Of a DNA stretch of 64,000 nucleotides, positions 44,854 to 54,119 are shown piece by piece. Numbering within the stretch: the first letter of the stretch is position 1; each line of letters opens with the position of its first letter. This stretch comes from Bacteroidetes bacterium UBA6161 (GTDB lineage: Bacteria > Bacteroidota > Bacteroidia > NS11-12g > UBA955). Position numbers and translations under genes: made by a program. The notes under the pieces were generated by a model. That model had not been told where the DNA came from. It saw only the letters and a program-made list of their open reading frames with translations, and ran no database searches. Location: contig DIUJ01000004.1 of the NCBI GenBank assembly GCA_002422315.1, positions 68,839 through 132,838 of the forward strand, written 5' to 3'.

Positions 44854-45524
44854 ACCTAGAGATTGACGCACTTTTTCATTTTCAAATTACACCAGCAGAA
44901 GCTATAGGCAATCTATTAGCGGCATTGGTTTGCGGTATATTCATAGCCTATATTTACAAAACTACATATAGAGGAATAAATTACTCTGCCAATTATGTTA
45001 TTTCCATTATTATGCTAACCATGATCACCGCTTTGGTAATTATGGTAATTGGAAACAACCTTGCAAGAGCATTTGGCTTAGTGGGGGCAATGTCTATCAT
45101 TCGATTTAGAACTGCTGTGAAAGACACACAAGACATTATGTTTATCTTTTTTGCTCTTGCTGTTGGACTAGCTAGTGGCGCTTCCATGTACGCAATTGCA
45201 ATTGTAGGCACCCTTTTTATTGGTATAGCGTCTTGGGCTGCAATAAATATAAACAACGAAAACCCCAAAAAGAAAGAATACCTACTACAGGTATATACCG
45301 ACTACAAAAGCAATAGTAGCAGTACTTTAGATAAAACCCTATCCAATTACTGCAAGAAATACAACTTGGTAAATTTAAAAACAGTTGGCCTTGGCGAAAG
45401 TCAACAAACGGAAAGCTCTTTTTACATTCAATTCAAGAAAATAAGCAATGCGCCTTCTCTCATTCAAGAACTTAATACGATTGAAGGAGTAAAAAAGGTG
45501 AACCTGTTTTTTGATGAAGACTAA
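44850..45524 (+). CDS. DUF4956 membrane protein
   Basis: The 224-residue protein has about four N-terminal membrane segments (~15-130) containing the conserved RAFGLVGAMSIIRFRTAVKD block, followed by a soluble C-terminal domain (~145-224) with alternating strands that resembles a small regulatory or ACT-like fold. DUF4956 genes are repeatedly found beside VTC-domain genes. It probably forms the membrane part of the complex. It ends with a 4-base convergent overlap with the IscA-like gene. Confidence 0.83.
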   Translation: MNLEIDALFHFQITPAEAIGNLLAALVCGIFIAYIYKTTYRGINYSANYVISIIMLTMITALVIMVIGNNLARAFGLVGAMSIIRFRTAVKDTQDIMFIFFALAVGLASGASMYAIAIVGTLFIGIASWAAININNENPKKKEYLLQVYTDYKSNSSSTLDKTLSNYCKKYNLVNLKTVGLGESQQTESSFYIQFKKISNAPSLIQELNTIEGVKKVNLFFDED

Positions 45525-45835
45525 TTTACAGGATGCAATTGAGGATTTTTAAACACGAACCCATTGCTAAACTCATCTTTTTCGTAATCTATTTCTAAGC
45601 CGATAACATGCATAGAATGACTTTTATCTATAATCACTTCCAATCCTTGAACTTCATAACGGGTGTCATTATCCTGAATTGTATCAAAAGCCAGCAAATA
45701 GGCTACCCCAGAACATGAAGAATTTTTAACACCTATTCTTACAAAATGATTTTCTGTAATTTTAAAAACATCTTGAAGTCTTTGTAGCTCTTGCAATGCT
45801 CTGTGAGTAAAATAAATGGGGTTGGAAATAGACAT
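45521..45835 (-). CDS. HesB/IscA-like protein lacking C-terminal cysteines
   Basis: 104 residues from the ATG at 45835; the upstream extension is low-complexity and unlikely. The fold pattern of A-type iron-sulfur carriers is clear: LQELQRLQDVF, FVRIGVKNSSCSGVAYLLAFD and the end DEFSNGFVFKNP. Canonical members have one Cys in the SxCSG region and a C-terminal CGC. Here the first Cys is present, but the protein ends NPQLHPVN without CGC. It may be a non-cluster-transferring variant. Confidence 0.8.
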   Translation of the reverse strand: MSISNPIYFTHRALQELQRLQDVFKITENHFVRIGVKNSSCSGVAYLLAFDTIQDNDTRYEVQGLEVIIDKSHSMHVIGLEIDYEKDEFSNGFVFKNPQLHPVN

Positions 45836-45939
45836 GTGAATAATTTTTATTTTACAAATATAATAAAAAAACAAAAATAGAGTTTGTAGATATGACAGAT
45901 TGAAAGTAATTTAGCAGCCCGAAAAACAAAACAATATAG

Positions 45940-46473
45940 ATGGATCCTACTTTAGCCGCACTTTTGGAAATTATTAAATTCCTCCTCCCTTCCGTTGTAG
46001 TAGCAATTATAGCTTACTTAATCATAGGCAAACTGTTAGATGACAGCCAAAGAAGACTTGAATATGAAATCCGTAAATCTAATTCCCATTTAATTACTCC
46101 TATAAAACTACAAGCTTACGAAAGATTGGTGCTTTTAATGGAACGAATTAGTCCTCCAAAACTTATTCAAGAATACAATGCAGCCAATATTTCTGCCAAC
46201 GAGCTAAAATATACCATGGTTGTAGCTGTGCAAACTGAATTTTCTCACAACATTTCTCAGCAAATTTACATCTCAAACCAGGCTTGGAGTCTTGTAAAAG
46301 TTGTAAAAGAAGAAGTTATAGAATTTATTAATTCTACATACGAAGCTATGCCAAGAGAAGCAAGTGGTGTAGACCTTAGCAAAGCGATGATAGATCGCAT
46401 GATTGCAGACAACAACCAACCAACACAGAAAATTATTGATTTCCTAAAAGCAGAAATCAGATTGTATTTCTAA
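45940..46473 (+). CDS. Membrane-anchored conserved protein upstream of mutase
   Basis: The 177-residue protein has one strong N-terminal membrane segment (~9-31, LLPSVVVAIIAYLIIG), then a charged helical body with ITPIKLQAYERLVLLMERISPP and SHNISQQIYISNQAW. No catalytic motif. It lies 12 bases upstream of the methylmalonyl-CoA mutase gene in the same direction, so the two share a transcript. Function unknown. Confidence 0.75.
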   Translation: MDPTLAALLEIIKFLLPSVVVAIIAYLIIGKLLDDSQRRLEYEIRKSNSHLITPIKLQAYERLVLLMERISPPKLIQEYNAANISANELKYTMVVAVQTEFSHNISQQIYISNQAWSLVKVVKEEVIEFINSTYEAMPREASGVDLSKAMIDRMIADNNQPTQKIIDFLKAEIRLYF

Positions 46474-46485
46474 AATCAACCTTAC

Positions 46486-48033
46486 ATGTCCGAAAACAAC
46501 AAAATAATAACTGATTCTAACATAGAAATCAGAGAGGAATATATTGGCGGAAACGAACGCTCAGGAGAGTTTCCCTACACTAGAGGAATTAGAAAAGGAT
46601 TATACCGTGGCAAATTATGGACCATGCGCCAATACGCAGGCTTTAGTACTGCAGAAGAATCCAACAAAAGATACCATTACCTCCTGCAAAAAGGAACAAT
46701 GGGACTTTCGGTAGCTTTTGACCTGCCTACCCAAATAGGATACGACTCTAGCCACACTATGAGCATGGGAGAAGTAGGCAAGGTAGGAGTAGCTATTGAC
46801 TCCCTTGAAGACATGGAAATTCTTTTCAAAGGAATTGAACTTGAGAAGATTACTACTTCCATGACTATCAATTCTACCGCGTCTATACTTTTGGCAATGT
46901 ACCTTGCACTTGCAAAAAAACAAGGTGCAGATTTGAAGAAAATATCTGGAACCATACAAAACGACATACTAAAAGAATATGCAGCAAGAGGAACTTACAT
47001 ATACCCTCCCAAACCCTCTATGCGTATTATAACTGATATTTTTGAGTTTTGTAGCAAAGAAGTACCCAAATGGAATACTATCTCTATTTCTGGATACCAT
47101 ATACGCGAAGCAGGTTCTACAGCTGTTCAAGAAATTGCCTTTACCCTTGCAAATGGAAAAGCTTATGTGAAATCAGCTATTGACAAAGGGCTAGATGTAA
47201 ATGTTTTTGGACAAAGACTTTCTTTCTTCTTTAACTCACACAATAATTTCTTTGAAGAAGTTGCAAAATTTAGGGCAGCAAGAAGAATGTGGGCTAAAAT
47301 AATGAAAGAAATGGGAGCTACAGACCCAAAAGCAATGATGCTAAGATTTCACACCCAAACAGGTGGCTCTACTCTAACTGCTCAACAACCCGAAAACAAT
47401 ATAGTAAGGGTTACCATTCAAGCAATGGCTGCCGTAATTGGCGGAACCCAATCCCTTCATACCAACGGATACGACGAAGCGTTAAACTTACCTACTGAAA
47501 AAGCAGCAGGCTTGGCGCTAAGAACACAACAAATTATAGCCAATGAAAGTGGGATAGCATACACCGATGACCCATTGGGTGGTTCATTTTTTATCGAAGA
47601 GCTAACCAATACGATGGAAAATGAAGCCAATACGATTATTCAACATATTGAAAACATTGGAGGTGCGGTTGCAGCTATAGAACAAGGCTACATGCAAGAA
47701 CAAATTGCAAATAGTGCATATAAATACCAAACTGATATTGAAAGCCAAAGTAAAATCATTGTAGGCGTAAACAAGTTTACCGAAAATGAAAATACACCCC
47801 CTCCCTCTTTTAAAATAGACGACAGCATCAGAACTGCACAAATCCAAAAAATAGAAGCATTGAAACAAAAAAGAGACAATGCGGCAGTTGCCCAAGCTTT
47901 GCAAAAAATTAAAAATGCAGCACAAGGAAACGATAATTTAATGCCCTATATACTGGACGCAGTAGAAAAATATGCTACTTTAGGAGAAATATCAGATACC
48001 CTTAGAGAGGTTTTTGGCGAATACAATGGCTAA
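46486..48033 (+). CDS. Methylmalonyl-CoA mutase, catalytic large subunit without B12 domain
   Basis: The 515-residue protein consists of the TIM-barrel substrate domain: RGKLWTMRQYAGFSTAEESN, FDLPTQIGYDSSH, SMTINSTASILLAMY, ISGYHIREAGSTAVQE, and LHTNGYDEALNLPTEKAAGLALRTQQI. The family's C-terminal cobalamin-binding domain (DxHxxG) is missing, so it needs a separate small B12-binding protein, as in two-subunit mutases. It interconverts methylmalonyl-CoA and succinyl-CoA. Isobutyryl-CoA or related mutase activity cannot be excluded. It is the second gene of its transcript. Confidence 0.88.
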   Translation: MSENNKIITDSNIEIREEYIGGNERSGEFPYTRGIRKGLYRGKLWTMRQYAGFSTAEESNKRYHYLLQKGTMGLSVAFDLPTQIGYDSSHTMSMGEVGKVGVAIDSLEDMEILFKGIELEKITTSMTINSTASILLAMYLALAKKQGADLKKISGTIQNDILKEYAARGTYIYPPKPSMRIITDIFEFCSKEVPKWNTISISGYHIREAGSTAVQEIAFTLANGKAYVKSAIDKGLDVNVFGQRLSFFFNSHNNFFEEVAKFRAARRMWAKIMKEMGATDPKAMMLRFHTQTGGSTLTAQQPENNIVRVTIQAMAAVIGGTQSLHTNGYDEALNLPTEKAAGLALRTQQIIANESGIAYTDDPLGGSFFIEELTNTMENEANTIIQHIENIGGAVAAIEQGYMQEQIANSAYKYQTDIESQSKIIVGVNKFTENENTPPPSFKIDDSIRTAQIQKIEALKQKRDNAAVAQALQKIKNAAQGNDNLMPYILDAVEKYATLGEISDTLREVFGEYNG

Positions 48034-48290
48034 TTAAATAGACACTGTTCCCAATCTCTATCAATCCACGAAAATATATTTTTGAAGGATGAATAAAATG
48101 CCTTCTTAAGGTTAAATTTACATTAGCATTACCAATGCTTAAACGCAATTTAACGAAACAGCAAGCATTCTCGTGTGTAAAAGAAAATTAATAATCAAGT
48201 AAAATAAATTTTTTTTACGAAAAAGTTTCCGACAACTTAGCAGTGTCAAAAAACGACAACACACAACGACATTAAAGAACTAATAACAAG

Positions 48291-49754
48291 ATGGTTACAA
48301 GCAATACTATGACTAAAGAAAATGAGCAAAACTTCCAAAGCGTGTGGGAAAAGTGTCTAAAAATATTTAGAGACAATTTAAATCCACAAAGTTTTAAAAC
48401 ATGGTTCGAACCAATCAACCCTGTAAGACTAGAAAACAAAGTTTTGACTATTCAAGTACCTAGTCAATTCTTCTATGAATGGCTAGAAGAACACTATGTT
48501 GATTTGCTTCAAAAAACTCTTCGTCAGATACTCGGCGTAGGAGCAAAGCTTGAATACAATATAATCATAGAAAACGGAAATGCAGGCAGAAACCCATACA
48601 CTATAAATGTACCGACAAACAAATCTAGCAGGGTTGTTACAAACGAAGTAAACATGCCTTTAGAAATGATTACAGACATTAAAAATCCGTTTGTAATCCC
48701 AGGAATCAAAAGACTGAACATAGACAGTCAATTGCTACCTCGTTATACATTCGATAATTTTATTGAAGGGGAATGTAACAGACTTGCAAGATCTGCTGGT
48801 TTTTCTATTGCGCAACAGCCAGGAGGAACTGCTTTTAATCCATTTATGATTTTTGGTGCTACCGGATTAGGAAAAACCCACCTTACCCATGCTATTGGCA
48901 ACCAAATAAAACAGAACCACAAAAATAAAATTGTGCTTTATCTTCAAGCAGGAAAGTTTATTAATCAATATGTAGATGCATGTAAAAATGGAACACACAA
49001 CGACTTTATAAACTTTTATCAGCAGATAGATGTTCTAATTGTAGACGATGTACACGAACTTGCTAAAAAAGACAAGACTCAAGAAATATTTTTCCAGATT
49101 TTCAACCATTTACACCAAAATGGCAAACAAATTATCCTAACCTCTGATAGGCCACCTAAAGATATAAAAGATGTAGACGATAGATTACTTAGCCGTTTTA
49201 AATGGGGACTTAGTGCAGATCTACAAACCCCTGATTTTGAAACTAGAATTTCCATCTTAGAAAGTAAAATTTATAACGAAGGAATTACAATGCCTAAAGA
49301 AGTTTTGGAATATATTGCCCACAATTTAGACAACAACGTGCGCGAACTAGAAGGCGCTCTTATCTCCCTGCTTGCTCAATCCTCCCTTAATAGAAAAGAA
49401 ATAGACCTCGATTTGGCGAAACAAACCATGAAAAACTTAGTTAAAAACGCAGCCCGTGAAATTTCCATCGAATTTATCCAAAAAGTAGTATGCGAATTCT
49501 ACAACCTTCCAGTAGATACCGTAAAATCTAAAACCAGAAAAAGAGAAATAGTGCAAGCACGCCAAATAGCGATGTACTTCGCCAAAGATTTCACCAAAGC
49601 ATCACTTAAAAATATTGGTTCACACTTTGGCAACAGAGACCATTCTACCGTAATTCACGCTTGCCAAACCGTAAACGACCTAATGGATACCGATAAAAAA
49701 TTCAGGCACGATGTAGATGAACTTCAAAAGAGAATTAAAATAAATACTTATTAA
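48291..49754 (+). CDS. dnaA: Chromosomal replication initiator protein DnaA
   Basis: The 487-residue protein has all four domains: N-terminal (~8-90, FRDNLNPQSFKTWFEPI), a linker, AAA+ (~140-350, FGATGLGKTH Walker A, VDDVHEL Walker B, SDRPPKD, LLSRFKWGL) and the C-terminal DNA-binding domain (~390-487, QARQIAMYFAKDF, GNRDHSTVIHACQTV). A start at 48309 is an alternative. It binds DnaA boxes to open oriC. The 257-base gap upstream has no convincing DnaA boxes, so the origin may lie elsewhere. Confidence 0.97.
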   Translation: MVTSNTMTKENEQNFQSVWEKCLKIFRDNLNPQSFKTWFEPINPVRLENKVLTIQVPSQFFYEWLEEHYVDLLQKTLRQILGVGAKLEYNIIIENGNAGRNPYTINVPTNKSSRVVTNEVNMPLEMITDIKNPFVIPGIKRLNIDSQLLPRYTFDNFIEGECNRLARSAGFSIAQQPGGTAFNPFMIFGATGLGKTHLTHAIGNQIKQNHKNKIVLYLQAGKFINQYVDACKNGTHNDFINFYQQIDVLIVDDVHELAKKDKTQEIFFQIFNHLHQNGKQIILTSDRPPKDIKDVDDRLLSRFKWGLSADLQTPDFETRISILESKIYNEGITMPKEVLEYIAHNLDNNVRELEGALISLLAQSSLNRKEIDLDLAKQTMKNLVKNAAREISIEFIQKVVCEFYNLPVDTVKSKTRKREIVQARQIAMYFAKDFTKASLKNIGSHFGNRDHSTVIHACQTVNDLMDTDKKFRHDVDELQKRIKINTY

Positions 49755-49766
49755 AATTAATCACTT

Positions 49767-49795
49767 AGGCTGACTTCACTGTCAGCCTTTTTTTA
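49767..49795 (+). terminator. Rho-independent terminator after dnaA
   Basis: An AGGCTGAC / GTCAGCCT stem with a 6-base loop is followed by a run of seven T, 13 bases after the stop. Confidence 0.9.
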
Positions 49796-49799
49796 TATT

Positions 49800-49988
49800 A
49801 TGAAAATAGAAATTAAACGCATTTTATTCCTTTTGGGATTTATATCTATCCTTCTCGGAAGCGCTTTCTTTATGTATACAAATTTTGTAGCCAACAAACC
49901 AAAAATAACCATTAAAGAACAACGCACTGCATACGATAGACTAAAAGCTGATAGCAGCATAAAATCTCAACAAGGTTACAAAAAATAG
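49800..49988 (+). CDS. Small single-pass membrane protein, 62 residues
   Basis: ATG at 49800 directly follows the dnaA terminator. One strong membrane segment (~8-30, ILFLLGFISILLGSAFFMY) follows a basic N-terminal end, so the C terminus should be periplasmic. The tail is charged (TIKEQRTAYDRLKAD). No family recognised. Coding composition is plausible, but no clear promoter is visible. Confidence 0.5.
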   Translation: MKIEIKRILFLLGFISILLGSAFFMYTNFVANKPKITIKEQRTAYDRLKADSSIKSQQGYKK

Positions 49989-50029
49989 TTTCTCTCTGTT
50001 TACCCCAAAGGCAAAAACCGAAGAATTGA

Positions 50030-51193
50030 TTAAATATAATACTTTGGCTTAAAGATTAACAAATACAACAAAGCAATAATAGCAAAAGAGGTACATAGAT
50101 TGAAAGCCCAAAATAAATTGGAAATCTTATTTGCATATACGGTACCGCTTATATAAGCACCAACAGAAACCCCAAGCTCTAAAGCAATATATAAAGTAGC
50201 CATAGAGCGACCTTTGGCATGCACTGGTGACAAATCAGAAGCCCAAGCAAATAAAGTTGGCGAAATAACTCCCTGAGCCAGACCCATTAACACAGCGCTA
50301 AAAACCAACATAAATGCGGTTTCTGTAAGCGATAAGGAAAACATAGAAATAGCAAGCAAAATACATCCAATCCTTACCAAAGGTTCTCGACCGTATCTAT
50401 CCGAAGCTTTTCCCGCCAAAAGCCTTGTTAGCAATGAACTTAGAGTAAAAATTGTAAAAAAATATCCTTTGTTTTCTATCCCTAAATGCACACTCAAGTC
50501 TGGTATTACAGTGAGGATAGTACCAAAAGAAAATACACTTAAGGCCATTACCATAGAAACCCTTCTTACTGAAGGTTCCCAAAAGTCTTGAATATTAATT
50601 TTAAAGTGAGAAAAATTCAAACGTTCAGTAGGCACTAGGGTCTCTTTCATTTTAAGAAAAATAACTAATGATAAAAAACCCATAACAGAAGAACTAATAA
50701 ATAAGGCCTGAATCCCCAGATGCAACACAATGAAACCACCTAAAGAAGGCCCCATTGCAGCACCTATATTCCCCGCCATACCCATCCATCCCATAGCTTC
50801 TCCACGTCTTTCCGCAGACACTATATCGCCAATGTATGCTACATTTCCTGTAGGCGTAAAACCCGCAGAAAGGCCATGCACTGCTCTTAAAACAAAAAAC
50901 AATGTAACACCAGAAATAAAAATATATAAAAAACCTGTTAAGGCACAAATTAACGCCCCAAAAATCATTACTGGCAAACGACCAACAGAGTCTGTAATTT
51001 TTCCGCTAAATGGCCTACTAATCAAAGCTACCAAAGAAAAACTTGCGATAATCCAATTTTTATATTCTCCCCCTCCAATGGAGGTTAAAAAATTAGGCAA
51101 TTCGGGGATTACCATGTTGAAGCTACCAAAAAAAAACATACTGGAAATACACAACAACCAAAAATCTCTACTATAACCTAAAAAACCCTGCAT
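50030..51193 (-). CDS. MFS transporter
   Basis: The 387-residue protein has about twelve membrane segments. The MFS motif between segments 2 and 3, GKITDSVGRLPVM, is present, and an equivalent half-repeat motif GKASDRYGREPLV follows segment 8. The GRSMATLY and GLAQGVISPTLFA regions suggest a drug/H+ antiporter-type efflux pump. Substrate unknown. Single gene. Confidence 0.88.
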   Translation of the reverse strand: MQGFLGYSRDFWLLCISSMFFFGSFNMVIPELPNFLTSIGGGEYKNWIIASFSLVALISRPFSGKITDSVGRLPVMIFGALICALTGFLYIFISGVTLFFVLRAVHGLSAGFTPTGNVAYIGDIVSAERRGEAMGWMGMAGNIGAAMGPSLGGFIVLHLGIQALFISSSVMGFLSLVIFLKMKETLVPTERLNFSHFKINIQDFWEPSVRRVSMVMALSVFSFGTILTVIPDLSVHLGIENKGYFFTIFTLSSLLTRLLAGKASDRYGREPLVRIGCILLAISMFSLSLTETAFMLVFSAVLMGLAQGVISPTLFAWASDLSPVHAKGRSMATLYIALELGVSVGAYISGTVYANKISNLFWAFNLCTSFAIIALLYLLIFKPKYYI

Positions 51194-51429
51194 ATTCTTG
51201 TATTTCTAAGTTGCAAATCAACACTATTTATGATTCATTTCCTTACTTGATTCCTTTTATTTTTAAACACATTTGGTTTTTTTCGACCCACAACCAATAA
51301 AACAAAATCAATATGCAACCAATACATGTATATTAAACTAAATTGAAACGAATACTTGCTCCTTATAATTCCCATCTTATTTCAGGTATAAATACTTTAA
51401 TTTGCGGTGCTTTTATAAGAAGTCTTTGC

Positions 51430-52815
51430 ATGAAAAAAATTTATACTGCGTTTTTTCTCAGCCTTATTCTTATCCCTAAATTATCCATTGCCTCCAAAGC
51501 AGACTATCCCGACTATTTTATTATTGAAAAAATTTTAGTCTTTGGGAATAACAAAACAAAAGAAGATATTGTACTTAGGGAATTAACTCTTTCCGTAGGC
51601 GATACTTTATTTATAAGTGATATTGAAAAAGAGACTTCTCAATCTAAAAAACAACTGCTTAACACCTTCTTATTTACAGAGGTAAATGTTTATACAGACA
51701 GTATTTCTAGACTATATGTAGAACTTACCGAAGATTGGTATATTTGGCCAATACCTATTGTGAAATTTGCAGACCGCAATTTCAATACTTGGTGGAAAAC
51801 CAAAGATTTAAATAGACTCGACTATGGTATTAATTTAATGTGGTATAACCACAGTGGAAGGAATGATTTACTTACAATTAATCTTCAAGCAGGCTACACA
51901 AATAAATTTGCCGTATTCTATTCTAGACCATTTATTGACAAGAAAAAAACAATTGGCTATTCTTTGTTACTAGGCTATTCTGCAAACAGGGAGGTATGGA
52001 TTAAACCAGAAAATGACAAACTTGTATTTTTTTCTAATTCGAACAACTTTATAATAAGTCGTTATTTCTCAGGAATAGAATTTACATATAGGAAAAAATT
52101 CTTCACCAAACACTTTCTTTCGCTTACCCACTCTTTTGTTCAAGTTGCAGATACTATTGTTTCACAAAATGAAAATCCAAAATTCCTGATGGATGGTAAA
52201 AAATCTCAGAATCTAGTACAATTAACATACAATATAGTAATAGACAAAAGAGATATTAGAGGATATGCACTAAATGGAACTTATGCAAACTTTGCACTTG
52301 GGATAGATTTCTTTAACCAAAGCCAATACAACTTAAAGGCAATATCTAAAATAGCATTTTACCATCAATATAAAAAAAGGCTAAACTTTTCTACCGGGCT
52401 TACAGGGAGAGCAAACAGCATGAACTCTTTGCCTTATAACAACATACAGTCATTAGGTTATGAGAACAGATTTGTAAGAGGGTATGAATACTATGTTATA
52501 GATGGCAATGCCTATATATTTGGCCGCAACAACCTAAAATATGCCATTATAAAAGACTATAAAAGCGAGATAAATCATATTCTTAAAAATTATAGCAAAC
52601 TCACTTTTTCAATGTATGTAGGACCTTTTTACGACCTAGGGTATGTTAGAAGCAATGAAAACTATCTAAACAATAGCTTACCGAATACTTTGTTGCAAGG
52701 CTATGGAATAGGTATCGACTTTGTATTTTATTATGACCGTATTCTAAGGTTAGAAATGTCTCAGAATAAAGAAAATCAAAGAGGGCTATACCTACATTTT
52801 TATTCCCCAATTTAA
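51430..52815 (+). CDS. BamA/TamA-like outer-membrane protein
   Basis: 461 residues from the ATG at 51430, where a signal peptide begins (KKIYTAFFLSLILIPKLSIAS). One POTRA-like module (~30-105, ILVFGNNKTKEDIVLREL, then FLFTEVNVY) is followed by a beta-barrel with FTYRKKFF, DKRDIRGYALNGTY, NRFVRGYEYYVIDGN and a C-terminal strand ending YSPI. Family members insert or translocate outer-membrane proteins or lipids. With a single POTRA it is shorter than BamA. Convergent 4-base stop overlap with the adaptor gene. Confidence 0.78.
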   Translation: MKKIYTAFFLSLILIPKLSIASKADYPDYFIIEKILVFGNNKTKEDIVLRELTLSVGDTLFISDIEKETSQSKKQLLNTFLFTEVNVYTDSISRLYVELTEDWYIWPIPIVKFADRNFNTWWKTKDLNRLDYGINLMWYNHSGRNDLLTINLQAGYTNKFAVFYSRPFIDKKKTIGYSLLLGYSANREVWIKPENDKLVFFSNSNNFIISRYFSGIEFTYRKKFFTKHFLSLTHSFVQVADTIVSQNENPKFLMDGKKSQNLVQLTYNIVIDKRDIRGYALNGTYANFALGIDFFNQSQYNLKAISKIAFYHQYKKRLNFSTGLTGRANSMNSLPYNNIQSLGYENRFVRGYEYYVIDGNAYIFGRNNLKYAIIKDYKSEINHILKNYSKLTFSMYVGPFYDLGYVRSNENYLNNSLPNTLLQGYGIGIDFVFYYDRILRLEMSQNKENQRGLYLHFYSPI

Positions 52816-54110
52816 TCTTTAAACAAATCTTCTTGTGTACTTAATTTAATTGTACTTCCATTTTTAAGAAGTACAGACAAAACACCGTATGGCCCAGAAA
52901 TTACTTTTTCACCTTCTTTTATGCCACTCAATATTTGTATAAAATTTCCATCTTGAATCCCTGTTTTCACCCTTCTTGCTTCTGCTTTTTCTTTGTTTAC
53001 AACAAATAAGACTTCTACTCTATCATTTGAAGTTGTATTTTTAGATTCTTTATTCGACTCAATTTCAGAAGCTTCTCTCATAGTTACGGCACCAATCGGA
53101 ACTGTAAGTACGTTTTTCTCCATTTTAGTGAATATGTCTACAGAACCTGTCATTCCTTGCCAAAATGCCTGCTGCCCTGATTGTTGAACCAATTGTTTAA
53201 ATGAATTGGAGTCAATTTGTATTCTTACTTCGAAACTCACTGCTTGAGCATCGGAGGAACTACCAAGAGCCGAAGTTTTTATAGATTTGGCAACCTGACT
53301 TACTTTCCCTTTAAATAGAAGTTTGGGATAAGCATCTACAGAAATCTGCGCAGTATCTCCTTTTTTAATTCTAATTATATCGTTCTCATTTACATCCACC
53401 CTTATCTCCATTCTGTCAAGTTGCGAAATCCTCATTATCTCCGTTCCTGCCATTTGGCTTGTACCCACTACCCTCTCTCCTTGTTCTATATTCATTGCAG
53501 TAACAATTCCATTAATAGGTGCATAAATACTAGTTCTTCCAAAATTCCTTCGAGATTCTTCTAACCTAGCTTCTGCACTCTGAACAGAGTATTTAGCGGC
53601 CAAAATACTTTTCTCACCTGATTCCAAATCGGCTTTTGCTGCTAAAAATTGGCTTTGTGCAGCCTCATATTCCGAATCTGAAATTACTTTTTCGGCATAT
53701 AGTTTCTGTTGTCTTTTATAGTTTTGCTCTTGTTGCTTAAACAATGCTTTAATTCGGTAAAGCTGTGATTCTGTATTGGCTAACGAAGCCTTGCTATTGT
53801 TCACGGTTGCTTTCATTTGTTCCAAAGCAGATTCGTATAATTCCGGATTTATTCTACACAACAACTGTCCTTGTATCACAGTATCGCCTAATTCTACAGA
53901 CATTTCTATTATTTCTCCAGACACATCTGGACTAATTTTTACTTCTACTTCTGGGTATATTTTCCCCGATGCGGAAACAAGTTCTGTAATGTCTCTTAAA
54001 CTTGCTTTTTCTGCCACAACTTTAAAACCCACTTCTTTTTTACCCCTTACTAGTTGCCATATTATCAAGAGTAAAACAAGAACACTTAAAACTATTATTA
54101 TTTTTTTCAT
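52812..54110 (-). CDS. Periplasmic adaptor (HlyD/MacA-like) of an efflux system
   Basis: The 432-residue protein has an N-terminal anchor (~1-18), a biotinyl-lipoyl domain split around a coiled coil (VSASGKIYPEVEVKISPDVSGEI ... IYAPINGIVTAMNIEQGERV), a beta-barrel domain (MEIRVDVNENDI) and a membrane-proximal domain. This is the MacA/RND adaptor pattern. It is 9 bases after the TolC-like gene on the same strand. No MacB or RND pump is adjacent, so the pump is encoded elsewhere or is shared. Confidence 0.87.
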   Translation of the reverse strand: MKKIIIVLSVLVLLLIIWQLVRGKKEVGFKVVAEKASLRDITELVSASGKIYPEVEVKISPDVSGEIIEMSVELGDTVIQGQLLCRINPELYESALEQMKATVNNSKASLANTESQLYRIKALFKQQEQNYKRQQKLYAEKVISDSEYEAAQSQFLAAKADLESGEKSILAAKYSVQSAEARLEESRRNFGRTSIYAPINGIVTAMNIEQGERVVGTSQMAGTEIMRISQLDRMEIRVDVNENDIIRIKKGDTAQISVDAYPKLLFKGKVSQVAKSIKTSALGSSSDAQAVSFEVRIQIDSNSFKQLVQQSGQQAFWQGMTGSVDIFTKMEKNVLTVPIGAVTMREASEIESNKESKNTTSNDRVEVLFVVNKEKAEARRVKTGIQDGNFIQILSGIKEGEKVISGPYGVLSVLLKNGSTIKLSTQEDLFKD

Positions 54111-54119
54111 GTATTTACT

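Noticed and set aside
48034..48290. Possible origin of replication upstream of dnaA
   Set aside because: No clear TTATCCACA-type boxes. Near matches have two or more mismatches.
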